A DNA stretch of 7,488 bases from assembly GCA_937863915.1 (NCBI GenBank), contig CALMID010000019.1:1-7488 (forward strand), written 5' to 3'. Source of the stretch: an uncultured Pseudomonas sp. (GTDB lineage: Bacteria > Pseudomonadota > Gammaproteobacteria > Pseudomonadales > Pseudomonadaceae). Positions 1-6,054 of this stretch are shown here, in pieces. Position 1 is the stretch's first letter. Each line of letters starts with the position of its first letter. The notes below the pieces were generated by a model that was not told where the DNA came from, searched no databases, and saw only the letters and a list, made by a program, of their open reading frames with translations. The position numbers were made by a program, and so were the translations under genes.

Positions 1-2
1 GC

Positions 3-812
3 CGGCGCCTGGATCAGCTGGTTTACGGGGTGGTGGGCGCCGGTCAGGTGGGCAGTCGCCTGGTGCGCGTGCTGCAGGGCCTCGGTTGGCAGGTGCGGGT
101 GTGCGATCCGCCACGCCAGGAGGCCGAAGGCGGCGACTTCGTCGAACTGGCGCAGATCCTTGGCGAGTGCGATGTGATCAGCCTGCACACGCCTTTGACC
201 CGCGAGGGCGCCCTTGCGACCCATCACCTGATCGGCGCCGCGCAGTTGCAGGCGCTCAAGCCAGGCGCCTGGCTGATCAATGCCAGCCGCGGGGCGGTGG
301 TGGATAACGCCGCCCTGCGGGCGCATCTGGAGGCGGATGCCGAGCTGGAGGTGGTGCTGGATGTGTGGGAGGGCGAGCCGCAGGTGGATGTCGAGCTGGC
401 AGCCCTGTGCCAGCTGGCTACCCCGCATATCGCCGGCTACAGCCTGGACGGCAAGCTGCGCGGCACGGCGATGATTCATGAGGCGTTCTGCGCCTTTCTC
501 GGGCAGGTGCCACAGCGTCATCTCAGCGAGCTGCTGCCATCACCCTGGCTGAGTGAATTGCAGGTGGCGCCCGAGGCATCACCCGACTGGCTGCTGGCGC
601 AGGTGTGCCGCGCCGTCTATGACCCGCGGCTGGATGACGCCAACTTCCTGCGTTCGTTACAGGGCGATGCCGCCACGCGGCGTGCCGCGTTCGATCAGCT
701 GCGCAAGCATTATCCCTACCGTCGGGAGATCGATGGGCTGAAGGTCAGGATGCTGGGCGACAATTCCGCCCAGAGCGCACTGCTGCGCGCCCTGGGGGTG
801 CAGCTGGTGTGA
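3..812 (+). CDS. pdxB: Erythronate-4-phosphate dehydrogenase, 5'-truncated by window edge
   Basis: Cytosolic NAD-dependent dehydrogenase that oxidises 4-phosphoerythronate to the 2-oxo acid, the second step of the DXP-dependent route to pyridoxal phosphate. The frame is open from base 3, so the gene begins upstream. The Rossmann motif GAGQVGSRL is at once visible. The catalytic triad of D-2-hydroxyacid dehydrogenases follows: Arg in NASRGAVVD (codon at 288), Glu in WEGEP (375) and His in [11 protein letters not shown] (426). Their 29- and 17-residue spacings match what I recall for E. coli PdxB (R208, E237, H254). [10 protein letters not shown] and the C-terminal dimerisation region separate PdxB from SerA and other family members. 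By that alignment about 112 residues are missing, giving a full length near 381, as expected for the family. The GTG at base 30 lies inside the nucleotide-binding domain and is not the start. The stop codon directly abuts the stop of the convergent small gene. Confidence 0.95.
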   Translation, partial: RRLDQLVYGVVGAGQVGSRLVRVLQGLGWQVRVCDPPRQEAEGGDFVELAQILGECDVISLHTPLTREGALATHHLIGAAQLQALKPGAWLINASRGAVVDNAALRAHLEADAELEVVLDVWEGEPQVDVELAALCQLATPHIAGYSLDGKLRGTAMIHEAFCAFLGQVPQRHLSELLPSPWLSELQVAPEASPDWLLAQVCRAVYDPRLDDANFLRSLQGDAATRRAAFDQLRKHYPYRREIDGLKVRMLGDNSAQSALLRALGVQLV

Positions 813-992
813 TCAGCCGCGCTTGGCGCTGGCCAGGCTGCAGTTGTCCAGTTCGCGGCAGGCCAACTGGACCATGTCCTCGGTAATCGGCACTTCGCGG
901 CCCTGGGCATCGATGATGCTGCCGCCCAGCGACTGATTGGCGGCCGGGGCAGTGAAACGAGGGGCCTGCTGGACGTTGTTCTGTACTTGCAT
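813..992 (-). CDS. Small PA1571-family protein (59 aa), function unknown
   Basis: A 59-residue ORF starting MQVQNNVQQAPRFTAPAANQ and ending LASAKRG. It has a good Shine-Dalgarno sequence (GAGGAA, about 8 bases before ATG). It resembles a short Pseudomonas protein I remember as the PA1571 family, and the next gene is the expected PA1572-type neighbour. Visible features are a Gln/Asn/Pro/Ala-rich, probably flexible N-terminus (1-20), a central GGSIIDAQGREVPITEDMV stretch (23-41) that could form a beta-hairpin and helix, and a helical C-terminus with two cysteines (C45, C51). There is no signal peptide or membrane segment, so it is probably cytosolic. No catalytic motif is recognisable and I assign no function. 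It converges on pdxB with zero intervening bases. A longer open frame overlapping it on the same strand is a shadow in another frame and lacks an RBS. Confidence 0.8.
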   Translation of the reverse strand: MQVQNNVQQAPRFTAPAANQSLGGSIIDAQGREVPITEDMVQLACRELDNCSLASAKRG

Positions 993-1020
993 GGTGACTT
1001 CCTCATCAGGGTGTTCTGGC

Positions 1021-1049
1021 AGTCTAGGCCGTGGGCATGACTGCTCTGT
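1021..1049 (-). promoter_or_regulatory. Candidate promoter for the PA1571-like gene
   Basis: Reading the minus strand, TAGACT (1021-1026) makes a plausible -10 element 28 bases before the start codon. The hexamer 17 bases further upstream (ACAGAG, 1044-1049) is a poor -35, so the call rests mainly on the -10 and its position. This 156-bp gap (993-1148) must serve both divergent genes. I could not find a convincing plus-strand sigma-70 promoter for the kinase-family gene in it. Confidence 0.3.
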
Positions 1050-1115
1050 GACAGTGTCGGCAACCGGCCGGAAGGTTCAGGCTAGCCGGCTTTTTCTCCG
1101 GCGCACGGTTATTCA

Positions 1116-1125
1116 TCGGCGCCGA
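1116..1125. repeat. Perfect 10-bp palindrome upstream of the kinase-family gene
   Basis: TCGGCGCCGA is a perfect palindrome 23 bases before the chosen start codon. The 60 bases before it also hold CCGGCCGG (1064-1071), GCTAGC and GCCGGC, so the leader is rich in short GC palindromes. It could be an operator half-site or simply chance in GC-rich DNA. No matching second copy is seen nearby. Confidence 0.25.
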
Positions 1126-1137
1126 ATGGTTCAGGTT

Positions 1138-1141
1138 GAGG
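1138..1141 (+). promoter_or_regulatory. Ribosome binding site deciding the kinase-family start
   Basis: GAGG ends one base before the ATG at 1143 but seven bases before the ATG at 1149. Only the second gives workable spacing, so the protein is called from 1149, two residues shorter than the longest frame. Confidence 0.6.
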
Positions 1142-1148
1142 TATGAAC

Positions 1149-2282
1149 ATGACGGCATTCAGGCTGGGCCTGATCATCAATCCGCTGGCTGGGTTGGGCG
1201 GCCCGGCGGCTCTCAAGGGCAGCGATGGCGTGGCCGCCGAAGCCCTGGCGCGCGGCAGCGAACCGCGTGCCAGCGAGCGCACCCGGCTGGCGTTGCAGTG
1301 CCTGTTGCCACTGCGCGAGCGCCTGCAGTTCCTCACCTTTCCCGGCGCCATGGGCGCCGACCTGCTGCGCGAACTGGGTTTCGCTCATCAGGTACTGGGA
1401 AGCCTCAATGACGCGGCGACCAGCGCCGAAGACACAAAGCAGGCCGTGCAGCGCCTGCAGGAAGCTGGCTGTGCATTGATCCTGTTTGCCGGCGGTGATG
1501 GCACGGCGCGGGATGTGTGCAGCGTGGTACGCGATGGGCAGCCGGTGCTGGGCATTCCGGCGGGCGTGAAGATTCACTCCGGGGTCTATGCCATCAGTCC
1601 GCGCGCGGCCGGGGAGCTGGCCGCGCGCCTGGTGGAAGGCGGTCTGGTACGTCTGGCCAGCGGCGAGGTGCGTGATCTCGATGAGTCGGCGTTGCGTGAG
1701 GGACGGGTGTCGGCGCGCTGGTACGGCGAGCTGACCGTGCCGGAAGAGGGCCACTTCATGCAGCAGACCAAGCAGGCCGGCATGGAGTCCGAGGAGCTGG
1801 TGCTGCTGGAGCTGGCCGACTGGCTGCAGGACAGCATGGAGGACGGCGTGCGCTATGTGTTCGGGCCCGGCTCGACCCTGCACGGCCTGGCGCAGAATCT
1901 GGGCCTGGAAACCACCCTGCTGGGCGTGGACGTGATCGAGAACGGCCAGGTGCTGGCCCATGATGTCACCGAGGCGCAGCTGTTCGAGCTGGTCGAGGGG
2001 CATCCAAGCCGGCTGCTGGTCACCGCCATCGGCGGTCAGGGCCATATCCTCGGCCGCGGCAACCAGCAGATCAGCCCGCGGGTCGTGCGCGCCATTGGCC
2101 TGGATCATCTTCGGGTCGTCGCTACCAAGCGCAAGCTGGGCACCCTGCAGGGGCGGCCCCTGCTGGTAGATAGCGGCGATCCGCAACTGGACGACAGTTT
2201 CCCGGCGGCGGTGCGGGTATGGGCCGGTTATAAGGAAGAGCTGCTCTATCCGCTTGGCTGGCAGCGCGAAGACGCGCAATAG
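1149..2282 (+). CDS. ATP-NAD kinase family protein (COG3199 type)
   Basis: A 377-residue cytosolic protein of the predicted ATP- or polyphosphate-dependent NAD kinase family, a branch distinct from housekeeping NadK. The N-terminus GLIINPLAGLGG (residues 7-18) is a nucleotide-binding strand and glycine turn. The hallmark GGDGTARD is at 115-122, where the GGDGT aspartate is the catalytic and metal-associated residue in NAD kinases. GIPAGVKIHSGVYA follows from residue 135. The C-terminal half carries FGPGST and the family-like AIGGQGHILGRGNQQISP. The length fits COG3199 proteins and exceeds NadK (about 290-300). Phosphorylation of NAD is inferred from family only; some relatives sit in catabolic operons (AcoX-like) and their substrate is unsettled. 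An ABC exporter gene follows after 36 bp without a terminator, so the two are probably cotranscribed. This matches the gene I recall as PA1572. Confidence 0.88.
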   Translation: MTAFRLGLIINPLAGLGGPAALKGSDGVAAEALARGSEPRASERTRLALQCLLPLRERLQFLTFPGAMGADLLRELGFAHQVLGSLNDAATSAEDTKQAVQRLQEAGCALILFAGGDGTARDVCSVVRDGQPVLGIPAGVKIHSGVYAISPRAAGELAARLVEGGLVRLASGEVRDLDESALREGRVSARWYGELTVPEEGHFMQQTKQAGMESEELVLLELADWLQDSMEDGVRYVFGPGSTLHGLAQNLGLETTLLGVDVIENGQVLAHDVTEAQLFELVEGHPSRLLVTAIGGQGHILGRGNQQISPRVVRAIGLDHLRVVATKRKLGTLQGRPLLVDSGDPQLDDSFPAAVRVWAGYKEELLYPLGWQREDAQ

Positions 2283-2304
2283 GGCAAGCTGGCCCATCTG
2301 AATC

Positions 2305-2310
2305 GGGAGG
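2305..2310 (+). promoter_or_regulatory. Strong RBS supporting a TTG start
   Basis: GGGAGG lies eight bases before the TTG at 2319. No in-frame ATG or GTG is as well placed, and the protein from this TTG has the expected N-terminus for an ABC exporter. Confidence 0.7.
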
Positions 2311-2318
2311 GTGTTCAC

Positions 2319-4082
2319 TTGAGTCTGCTATCGCCGCGTCATCGTACAGCCTTAGGCCTGGCGGCCAGCTTCATCGCGCCTTACCGCCTGCGGGTGGCGG
2401 GGGCGCTGCTGGCGCTAATGTTTACTGCGGCTATCACTCTGTCGATGGGGCAGGGCATTCGCCTGCTGGTCGACCAGGGTCTGGCGACTCAGTCGGTGAC
2501 GGCGCTCAAGCAGTCGCTGCTGCTGTTTCTCCTGCTGGTGCTGGCGCTGGGCGTCGGCACCTTTGCGCGCTTCTATCAGGTCTCCTGGCTGGGGGAGCGG
2601 GTGGTGGCGGATATCCGTCAGCGTGTGTTCAATCACTTGCTGACCCTGCATCCGGGCTTCTTCGAGGCCAACCGGGCTTCGGAGATCCAGTCGCGACTGA
2701 CCGCCGATACCACCCTGCTGCAGACTGTGATCGGCTCCTCGCTGTCGTTGGCGCTGCGCAACGCGATCATGCTGCTGGGCGGCATCGTCCTGCTGTTTGT
2801 CACCAACGCCAAGCTCACGGCCATCGTGGTGCTGGCATTGCCGCTGGTGCTGGTGCCGATCCTCCTGTTCGGTCGGCGGGTGCGCGCGCTGGCGCGGCAA
2901 AGCCAGGATCGGGTGGCCGATGTCGGCAGCTACGTGGCCGAGACCCTGGGCCAGATCAAGACGGTGCAGGCCTACAACCACGAGGCCGAGGATCGCCAGC
3001 GCTTCGCCGCCACGGTGGAGGCAAGTTTTGCCACCGCGCGCCGGCGCATCACCCAGCGTGCCTGGCTGATCAGTGTGGTGATCATCCTGGTGCTCGGCGC
3101 CGTGGGGCTGATGCTCTGGGTCGGTGGCCTGGATGTGATCGAGGGGCGTATCAGCGGCGGCGATCTGGCTGCGTTCGTGTTCTACAGCCTGATTGTCGGT
3201 GGCGCCCTGGGCACCCTGAGCGAAGTGATTGGCGATCTGCAGAGCGCCGCCGGTGCCGCCGAGCGTATCGCTGAGCTGCTGGCCAGTCGCAGCCTGATTG
3301 CCGCCCCGGCGCAGCCGCGCAGCTTGCCCGCTGCCGCCCAGGGCGCCTTGCAGCTGGAACGGGTGCGCTTTACCTACGCCGGACGTAAGCATCCGGCGCT
3401 GGATGGCGTCGATCTGACGGTGAGGCCCGGCGAGACCCTGGCGCTGGTTGGCCCCTCAGGCGCCGGTAAGTCGACCCTGTTTGACCTGCTGCTGCGCTTT
3501 CACGATGTCGACGAGGGCCTGATCCGTCTCGACGGCGTACCCATTGCCGAGCTGGAGCCGGCCAAACTGCGCCGCTGCTTTGCGCTGGTGTCGCAGCAGC
3601 CGGCACTGTTCCACGGCACGGTGGCGGAGAACCTGCGCTACGGTCGTCTGAATGCCAGCGATGCCGAGGTCGAGGCCGCCGCCCGTGCCGCCCATGCCCA
3701 TGAGTTCATCGTTGCTCTGCCGCAGGGTTACGACACGCCGCTGGGCGAGGCTGGGCAGGGGCTTTCCGGCGGTCAGCGCCAGCGTCTGGCAATTGCCCGG
3801 GCGCTGCTGGCCGATGCACCGATCCTGTTGCTGGACGAGGCCACCAGTGCGCTGGATGCCGAGAGCGAACACCTGATCCAGCAGGCCCTGCCGCAACTGA
3901 TGGCCGGGCGCACCACGCTGGTCATCGCCCACCGTCTGGCCACGGTCAAGGACGCCGACCGCATCGCCGTGCTGGAGCATGGGCGCATCCGCGCCATCGG
4001 TCGGCACGCCGAGCTGATCGAGGCAGACCCGCTCTACGCGCGGCTGGCCGAACTGCAGTTCGATACCGAAAGCGGGGCATGA
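2319..4082 (+). CDS. ABC exporter, fused permease and ATPase (MsbA-related half transporter)
   Basis: A 587-residue inner-membrane half-transporter, the normal length for MsbA-like exporters that work as homodimers. The transmembrane domain (about 15-310) has six hydrophobic segments, roughly 26-46, 66-86, 146-161, 166-184, 248-268 and 283-303. The nucleotide-binding domain is complete: Walker A GPSGAGKST (378-386), Q-loop Q426 in VSQQPALF, signature LSGGQ (482-486), Walker B ILLLDE (502-507) with catalytic E507, D-loop SALD, and H-loop H538 in IAHRL. All catalytic residues are intact, so it should be an active ATPase. The substrate is unknown. Lipid or amphiphile export is the general guess for this subfamily (the MsbA-related group), but true MsbA is normally adjacent to lpxK, which is absent here. 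It begins with TTG, lies 36 bp after the kinase-family gene, and ends at a hairpin terminator. Confidence 0.92.
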   Translation: MSLLSPRHRTALGLAASFIAPYRLRVAGALLALMFTAAITLSMGQGIRLLVDQGLATQSVTALKQSLLLFLLLVLALGVGTFARFYQVSWLGERVVADIRQRVFNHLLTLHPGFFEANRASEIQSRLTADTTLLQTVIGSSLSLALRNAIMLLGGIVLLFVTNAKLTAIVVLALPLVLVPILLFGRRVRALARQSQDRVADVGSYVAETLGQIKTVQAYNHEAEDRQRFAATVEASFATARRRITQRAWLISVVIILVLGAVGLMLWVGGLDVIEGRISGGDLAAFVFYSLIVGGALGTLSEVIGDLQSAAGAAERIAELLASRSLIAAPAQPRSLPAAAQGALQLERVRFTYAGRKHPALDGVDLTVRPGETLALVGPSGAGKSTLFDLLLRFHDVDEGLIRLDGVPIAELEPAKLRRCFALVSQQPALFHGTVAENLRYGRLNASDAEVEAAARAAHAHEFIVALPQGYDTPLGEAGQGLSGGQRQRLAIARALLADAPILLLDEATSALDAESEHLIQQALPQLMAGRTTLVIAHRLATVKDADRIAVLEHGRIRAIGRHAELIEADPLYARLAELQFDTESGA

Positions 4083-4111
4083 AAAAACCGGCCACTGGGG
4101 CCGGTTTTTTT
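4082..4111. terminator. Bidirectional intrinsic terminator
   Basis: CCGGCC (4088-4093), a five-base loop, then GGCCGG (4099-4104). Six A residues stand before the stem and seven T residues after it. The stem therefore has a U-tract in both directions, and the A/T arms can lengthen the helix to 12 bp. It starts inside the exporter stop codon and ends 15 bases before the ppnP stop, so it serves both convergent genes. Confidence 0.92.
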
Positions 4112-4126
4112 AACGCTGAATAAAGA

Positions 4127-4408
4127 TCAGCGGTATTCGCACAGGTAGGCGGTGTCTTCGGCGACTTTCAGCTGGAACTTGCTGTTGGCCGGTACGGTGA
4201 ACTTGCTGCCGGCGGCGAAGGTTTCCCAGCTGTCGCTGCCCGGCAGCTTGACGGTCAGGGCGCCGGCAACCACGTGCATGACTTCCAGCTGGCTGGTGCC
4301 GAACTCGTACTCGCCCGGGGCCATCACGCCGATGGTGGCCGGGCCTTCGCTCATGCCGAAGGCGATGGATTTGACGGTGCCGTCGAAGTACTCGTTGACC
4401 TTGAACAT
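4127..4408 (-). CDS. ppnP: Pyrimidine/purine nucleoside phosphorylase PpnP (DUF1255, YaiE-like)
   Basis: A 93-residue single-domain cupin, exactly the usual family length. PpnP cleaves a broad set of nucleosides with phosphate, giving the free base and ribose-1-phosphate, in the cytosol. The sequence is typical: [17 protein letters not shown] at the N-terminus, then [28 protein letters not shown] and [13 protein letters not shown], ending in AYLCEYR. The alternating beta-strand pattern with glycine/proline turns is that of a small cupin barrel. It has a good RBS (GAGGAA, about 5 bases from ATG). It is the second minus-strand gene after the exonuclease, but a terminator hairpin separates them and a candidate promoter lies in that hairpin, so it is probably transcribed independently. 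It ends at the bidirectional terminator shared with the exporter. Confidence 0.93.
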   Translation of the reverse strand: MFKVNEYFDGTVKSIAFGMSEGPATIGVMAPGEYEFGTSQLEVMHVVAGALTVKLPGSDSWETFAAGSKFTVPANSKFQLKVAEDTAYLCEYR

Positions 4409-4430
4409 GGGGATTCCTCGAAAGGGGGTT

Positions 4431-4466
4431 AAAAAAGGGCGGCCAGTATGCCCAAGCGGGCCGCCC
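4431..4466 (-). terminator. Intrinsic terminator after the exonuclease gene
   Basis: On the minus strand an 8-bp perfect stem (GGGCGGCC, bases 4466-4459, pairing with GGCCGCCC, bases 4444-4437) encloses a 14-base loop and is followed by six T residues (4436-4431). It begins seven bases after the exonuclease stop and ends 22 bases before the ppnP start codon. Confidence 0.85.
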
Positions 4467-4473
4467 CAGTCAC
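4445..4473 (-). promoter_or_regulatory. Candidate ppnP promoter nested in the terminator
   Basis: On the minus strand GTGACT (4473-4468, 4/6 to TTGACA, overlapping the exonuclease stop codon) and CATACT (4450-4445, 4/6 to TATAAT) are spaced by exactly 17 bases. The -10 falls in the terminator loop. A transcript would begin near 4438, in the descending arm, giving a leader of about 30 bases that cannot form the hairpin. Inferred from motifs only. Confidence 0.4.
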
Positions 4474-5030
4474 TAGGCCGGTGGACGCTCTGTCAGGCGG
4501 GTCAGGGGCAGCAGGCGCGCGGTGTTGCGGGCGTCTTCCAGGGCGCGGTGCTGGCTGCCCTGAAAGTGCAGGCCGGCCAGTTGCAGGGCCATATTCAGGC
4601 CCACGGCCCGCTTAAGCTGACGGGCCTCGGCAAAGCACTGCTTGAGATTGTGGTGAGGGATCTGCAGGAAGGTGCTGTCGAGCTGGTGCTGCCGGCACTC
4701 CTGCTCGATCTGCCGGCGGTCATAATCGCCCCAGCTGAGCCAGCCTGCCAGGCGTGGAAGGTGCGGAGCCAGCCACTGCTCGAAGCTGTTCCAGACCACC
4801 GGAAAGCGTTCGGCGCCGTCGATCTGGGCCTGCTGGATATGGGTCAGTTGACGGCAGAAATGGGTGAGCAGCGGGCGCCGCTGGGGGCAGACGAAGCGTT
4901 GGAAGTGATCCAGCTCGCGGCCATGGCTGTCGACCAGGCTGGCGCCGATCTCGATGATTTCCATTTCCTCCAAGGGCCAGCCGCCTTCTTCGGTGGTGGC
5001 TTCCAGATCGATCACAAGCCAGTGCGACAT
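4473..5030 (-). CDS. DEDDh-family 3'-5' exonuclease (KapD/ERI-1-like)
   Basis: A 185-residue protein with a single RNase T/DnaQ-type exonuclease fold that removes nucleotides from 3' ends using two metal ions. Exo I is VIDLEAT (D8, E10). Exo II is SWGDYDRRQ (D102 or D104), a form typical of the KapD/ERI-1-like branch. Exo III is HRALEDARN (H161 general base, D166). All acidic residues and the histidine are present, so activity is expected; whether the substrate is RNA or DNA cannot be read from the sequence. It has no polymerase or other domain, so it is not the polymerase proofreading subunit in itself. The start at 5030 is chosen because GGAGGA sits just before it. An ATG four codons upstream overlaps that RBS, and the much longer open frame upstream runs into the divergent gene. 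It shares a 150-bp divergent promoter region with the dehydrogenase and has its own terminator. Confidence 0.87.
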   Translation of the reverse strand: MSHWLVIDLEATTEEGGWPLEEMEIIEIGASLVDSHGRELDHFQRFVCPQRRPLLTHFCRQLTHIQQAQIDGAERFPVVWNSFEQWLAPHLPRLAGWLSWGDYDRRQIEQECRQHQLDSTFLQIPHHNLKQCFAEARQLKRAVGLNMALQLAGLHFQGSQHRALEDARNTARLLPLTRLTERPPA

Positions 5031-5054
5031 AGCGTCCTCCATGACAGTCGCTGC

Positions 5055-5083
5055 AGTATGGAGTGGCTTTTCATGGCGAGCAA
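5055..5083 (-). promoter_or_regulatory. Candidate promoter for the exonuclease gene
   Basis: On the minus strand TTGCTC (5083-5078) and CATACT (5060-5055) are separated by 17 bases, a sigma-70-like arrangement. Transcription would start near 5048 and leave a leader of about 18 bases before the start codon. Confidence 0.45.
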
Positions 5084-5122
5084 ACCGTGTCGCCGGGGGA
5101 GACCTTGTACCGGCAACGCGGC

Positions 5123-5152
5123 TTGCGCGAAAACGCCAACAGCACCTAGGCT
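5123..5152 (+). promoter_or_regulatory. Candidate promoter for the dehydrogenase gene
   Basis: TTGCGC (5123-5128) and TAGGCT (5147-5152) are separated by 18 bases, upstream of a strong RBS (GGAGGAG at 5168-5174). The -10 matches consensus weakly, but the same TAGGCT hexamer occurs at the DUF486 gene promoter. Confidence 0.4.
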
Positions 5153-5180
5153 CGCAGCATTGCGAACGGAGGAGTGACCG

Positions 5181-6053
5181 ATGGCTAAGGTGGCATTTAT
5201 CGGGCTGGGCGTCATGGGTTACCCGATGGCGGGACATCTGGCCTGCCAAGGGCATGAGGTGACGGTGTACAACCGCACCGCCGCGCGGGCGCTGCAGTGG
5301 CAGGAGCAGTATGGTGGCGAGATCGCTGCCACGCCTCGCGAGGCGGCGTTGGGCGCCGAGCTGGTGATGGTGTGTGTCGGCAATGACGATGATCTGCGGC
5401 AGGTGGTGCTGGGTGCAGAGGGGGCGCTGGCCGGCATGGCGGCGGGCAGTATCCTGGTTGATCACACCACGGCATCGGCCGATGTCGCCCGCGAGCTGGC
5501 GGTGCAGGCTGCCGAGCGCGAGGTGGGTTTTCTCGATGCGCCGGTTTCAGGCGGTCAGGCCGGCGCGGAGAATGGCCTGCTGACCATCATGGTGGGCGGT
5601 GAAGCGGTTTTCTTTCAGCGAGCCGAGCCGGTCATCGACAGCTATGCGCGGATGAGTCGCCTGATGGGACCGGTGGGCAGTGGTCAGCTGACCAAGATGG
5701 TCAATCAGATCTGCATCGGCGGGTTGCTTCAGGGACTTTCCGAGGCGCTGCATTTTGCCCAGTGCGCCGGCCTGGATGCCGAGGCGGCGATGGAGGTAAT
5801 CAGCAAAGGCGCGGCGCAGTCCTGGCAGCTGGAGCATCGGCACCAGACCATGCTGGCGGGCAAATTCGACTTCGGCTTTGCCGTCGACTGGATGCGCAAG
5901 GACTTTGCCATCGTCCTCGACGAGGCGCGTGGCAACGGCGCGCAGTTACCGGTGACCGCGTTGGTCGATCAGTTCTATGCCGATGTGCAGGCCATGGGTG
6001 GCGGGCGCTGGGATACCTCCAGCCTGATTGCCCGGCTCAAGCGCAAGGCCTGA
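5181..6053 (+). CDS. NAD(P)-dependent beta-hydroxyacid dehydrogenase (3-hydroxyisobutyrate dehydrogenase family)
   Basis: A 290-residue cytosolic oxidoreductase of the 3-HIBADH/6-phosphogluconate dehydrogenase-like superfamily, of normal length. The N-terminal Rossmann domain starts with FIGLGVMGYPMAGHL (6-20). Beta-2 ends in VYNRT (29-33); the Arg after Asn at that position usually favours NADP(H) over NAD(H). The substrate loop DAPVSGGQAGAENGLL (119-134) is intact. The catalytic lysine is K172 in GSGQLTKMVNQ, with N175 after it, and the conserved lysine of the KD motif is K240 in MRKDFAIVLDEA. The second half is the usual all-helical dimerisation domain. Substrate is not readable: 3-hydroxyisobutyrate, tartronate semialdehyde, succinic semialdehyde and L-serine are all handled by relatives. 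No valine-catabolism (mmsA), glyoxylate or garK-type neighbour is present to point to one. It resembles the gene I recall as PA1576. It has a strong RBS and ATG, and its 3' end meets the DUF486 gene with one base between. Confidence 0.9.
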   Translation: MAKVAFIGLGVMGYPMAGHLACQGHEVTVYNRTAARALQWQEQYGGEIAATPREAALGAELVMVCVGNDDDLRQVVLGAEGALAGMAAGSILVDHTTASADVARELAVQAAEREVGFLDAPVSGGQAGAENGLLTIMVGGEAVFFQRAEPVIDSYARMSRLMGPVGSGQLTKMVNQICIGGLLQGLSEALHFAQCAGLDAEAAMEVISKGAAQSWQLEHRHQTMLAGKFDFGFAVDWMRKDFAIVLDEARGNGAQLPVTALVDQFYADVQAMGGGRWDTSSLIARLKRKA

Positions 6054-6054
6054 C

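Noticed and set aside
716..1063. 115-codon minus-strand frame overlapping the small PA1571-like gene
   Set aside because: It overlaps the 59-residue gene in another frame and runs into pdxB; it lacks an RBS, and the shorter frame has both an RBS and family resemblance.
1131..2318. 395-codon open frame on the minus strand opposite the kinase-family gene
   Set aside because: It is antisense to a clearly conserved protein, His/Gln/Arg-rich as expected for shadows of GC-rich genes, and has no recognisable domain or RBS.
2415..3392. 325-codon minus-strand open frame within the ABC exporter
   Set aside because: The product is highly Gln/His-rich with no motif, and it lies opposite the well-supported transmembrane domain, so it is a shadow frame.
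4152..5177. 341-codon plus-strand open frame across ppnP and the exonuclease
   Set aside because: It runs antisense through two recognisable genes, a terminator and a promoter region; its start lies inside ppnP without an RBS.
5031..5465. N-terminal extension of the exonuclease to 330 residues
   Set aside because: The extension is antisense to the dehydrogenase Rossmann domain. The GGAGGA RBS and the DEDDh Exo I motif eight residues in both point to the start at 5030.
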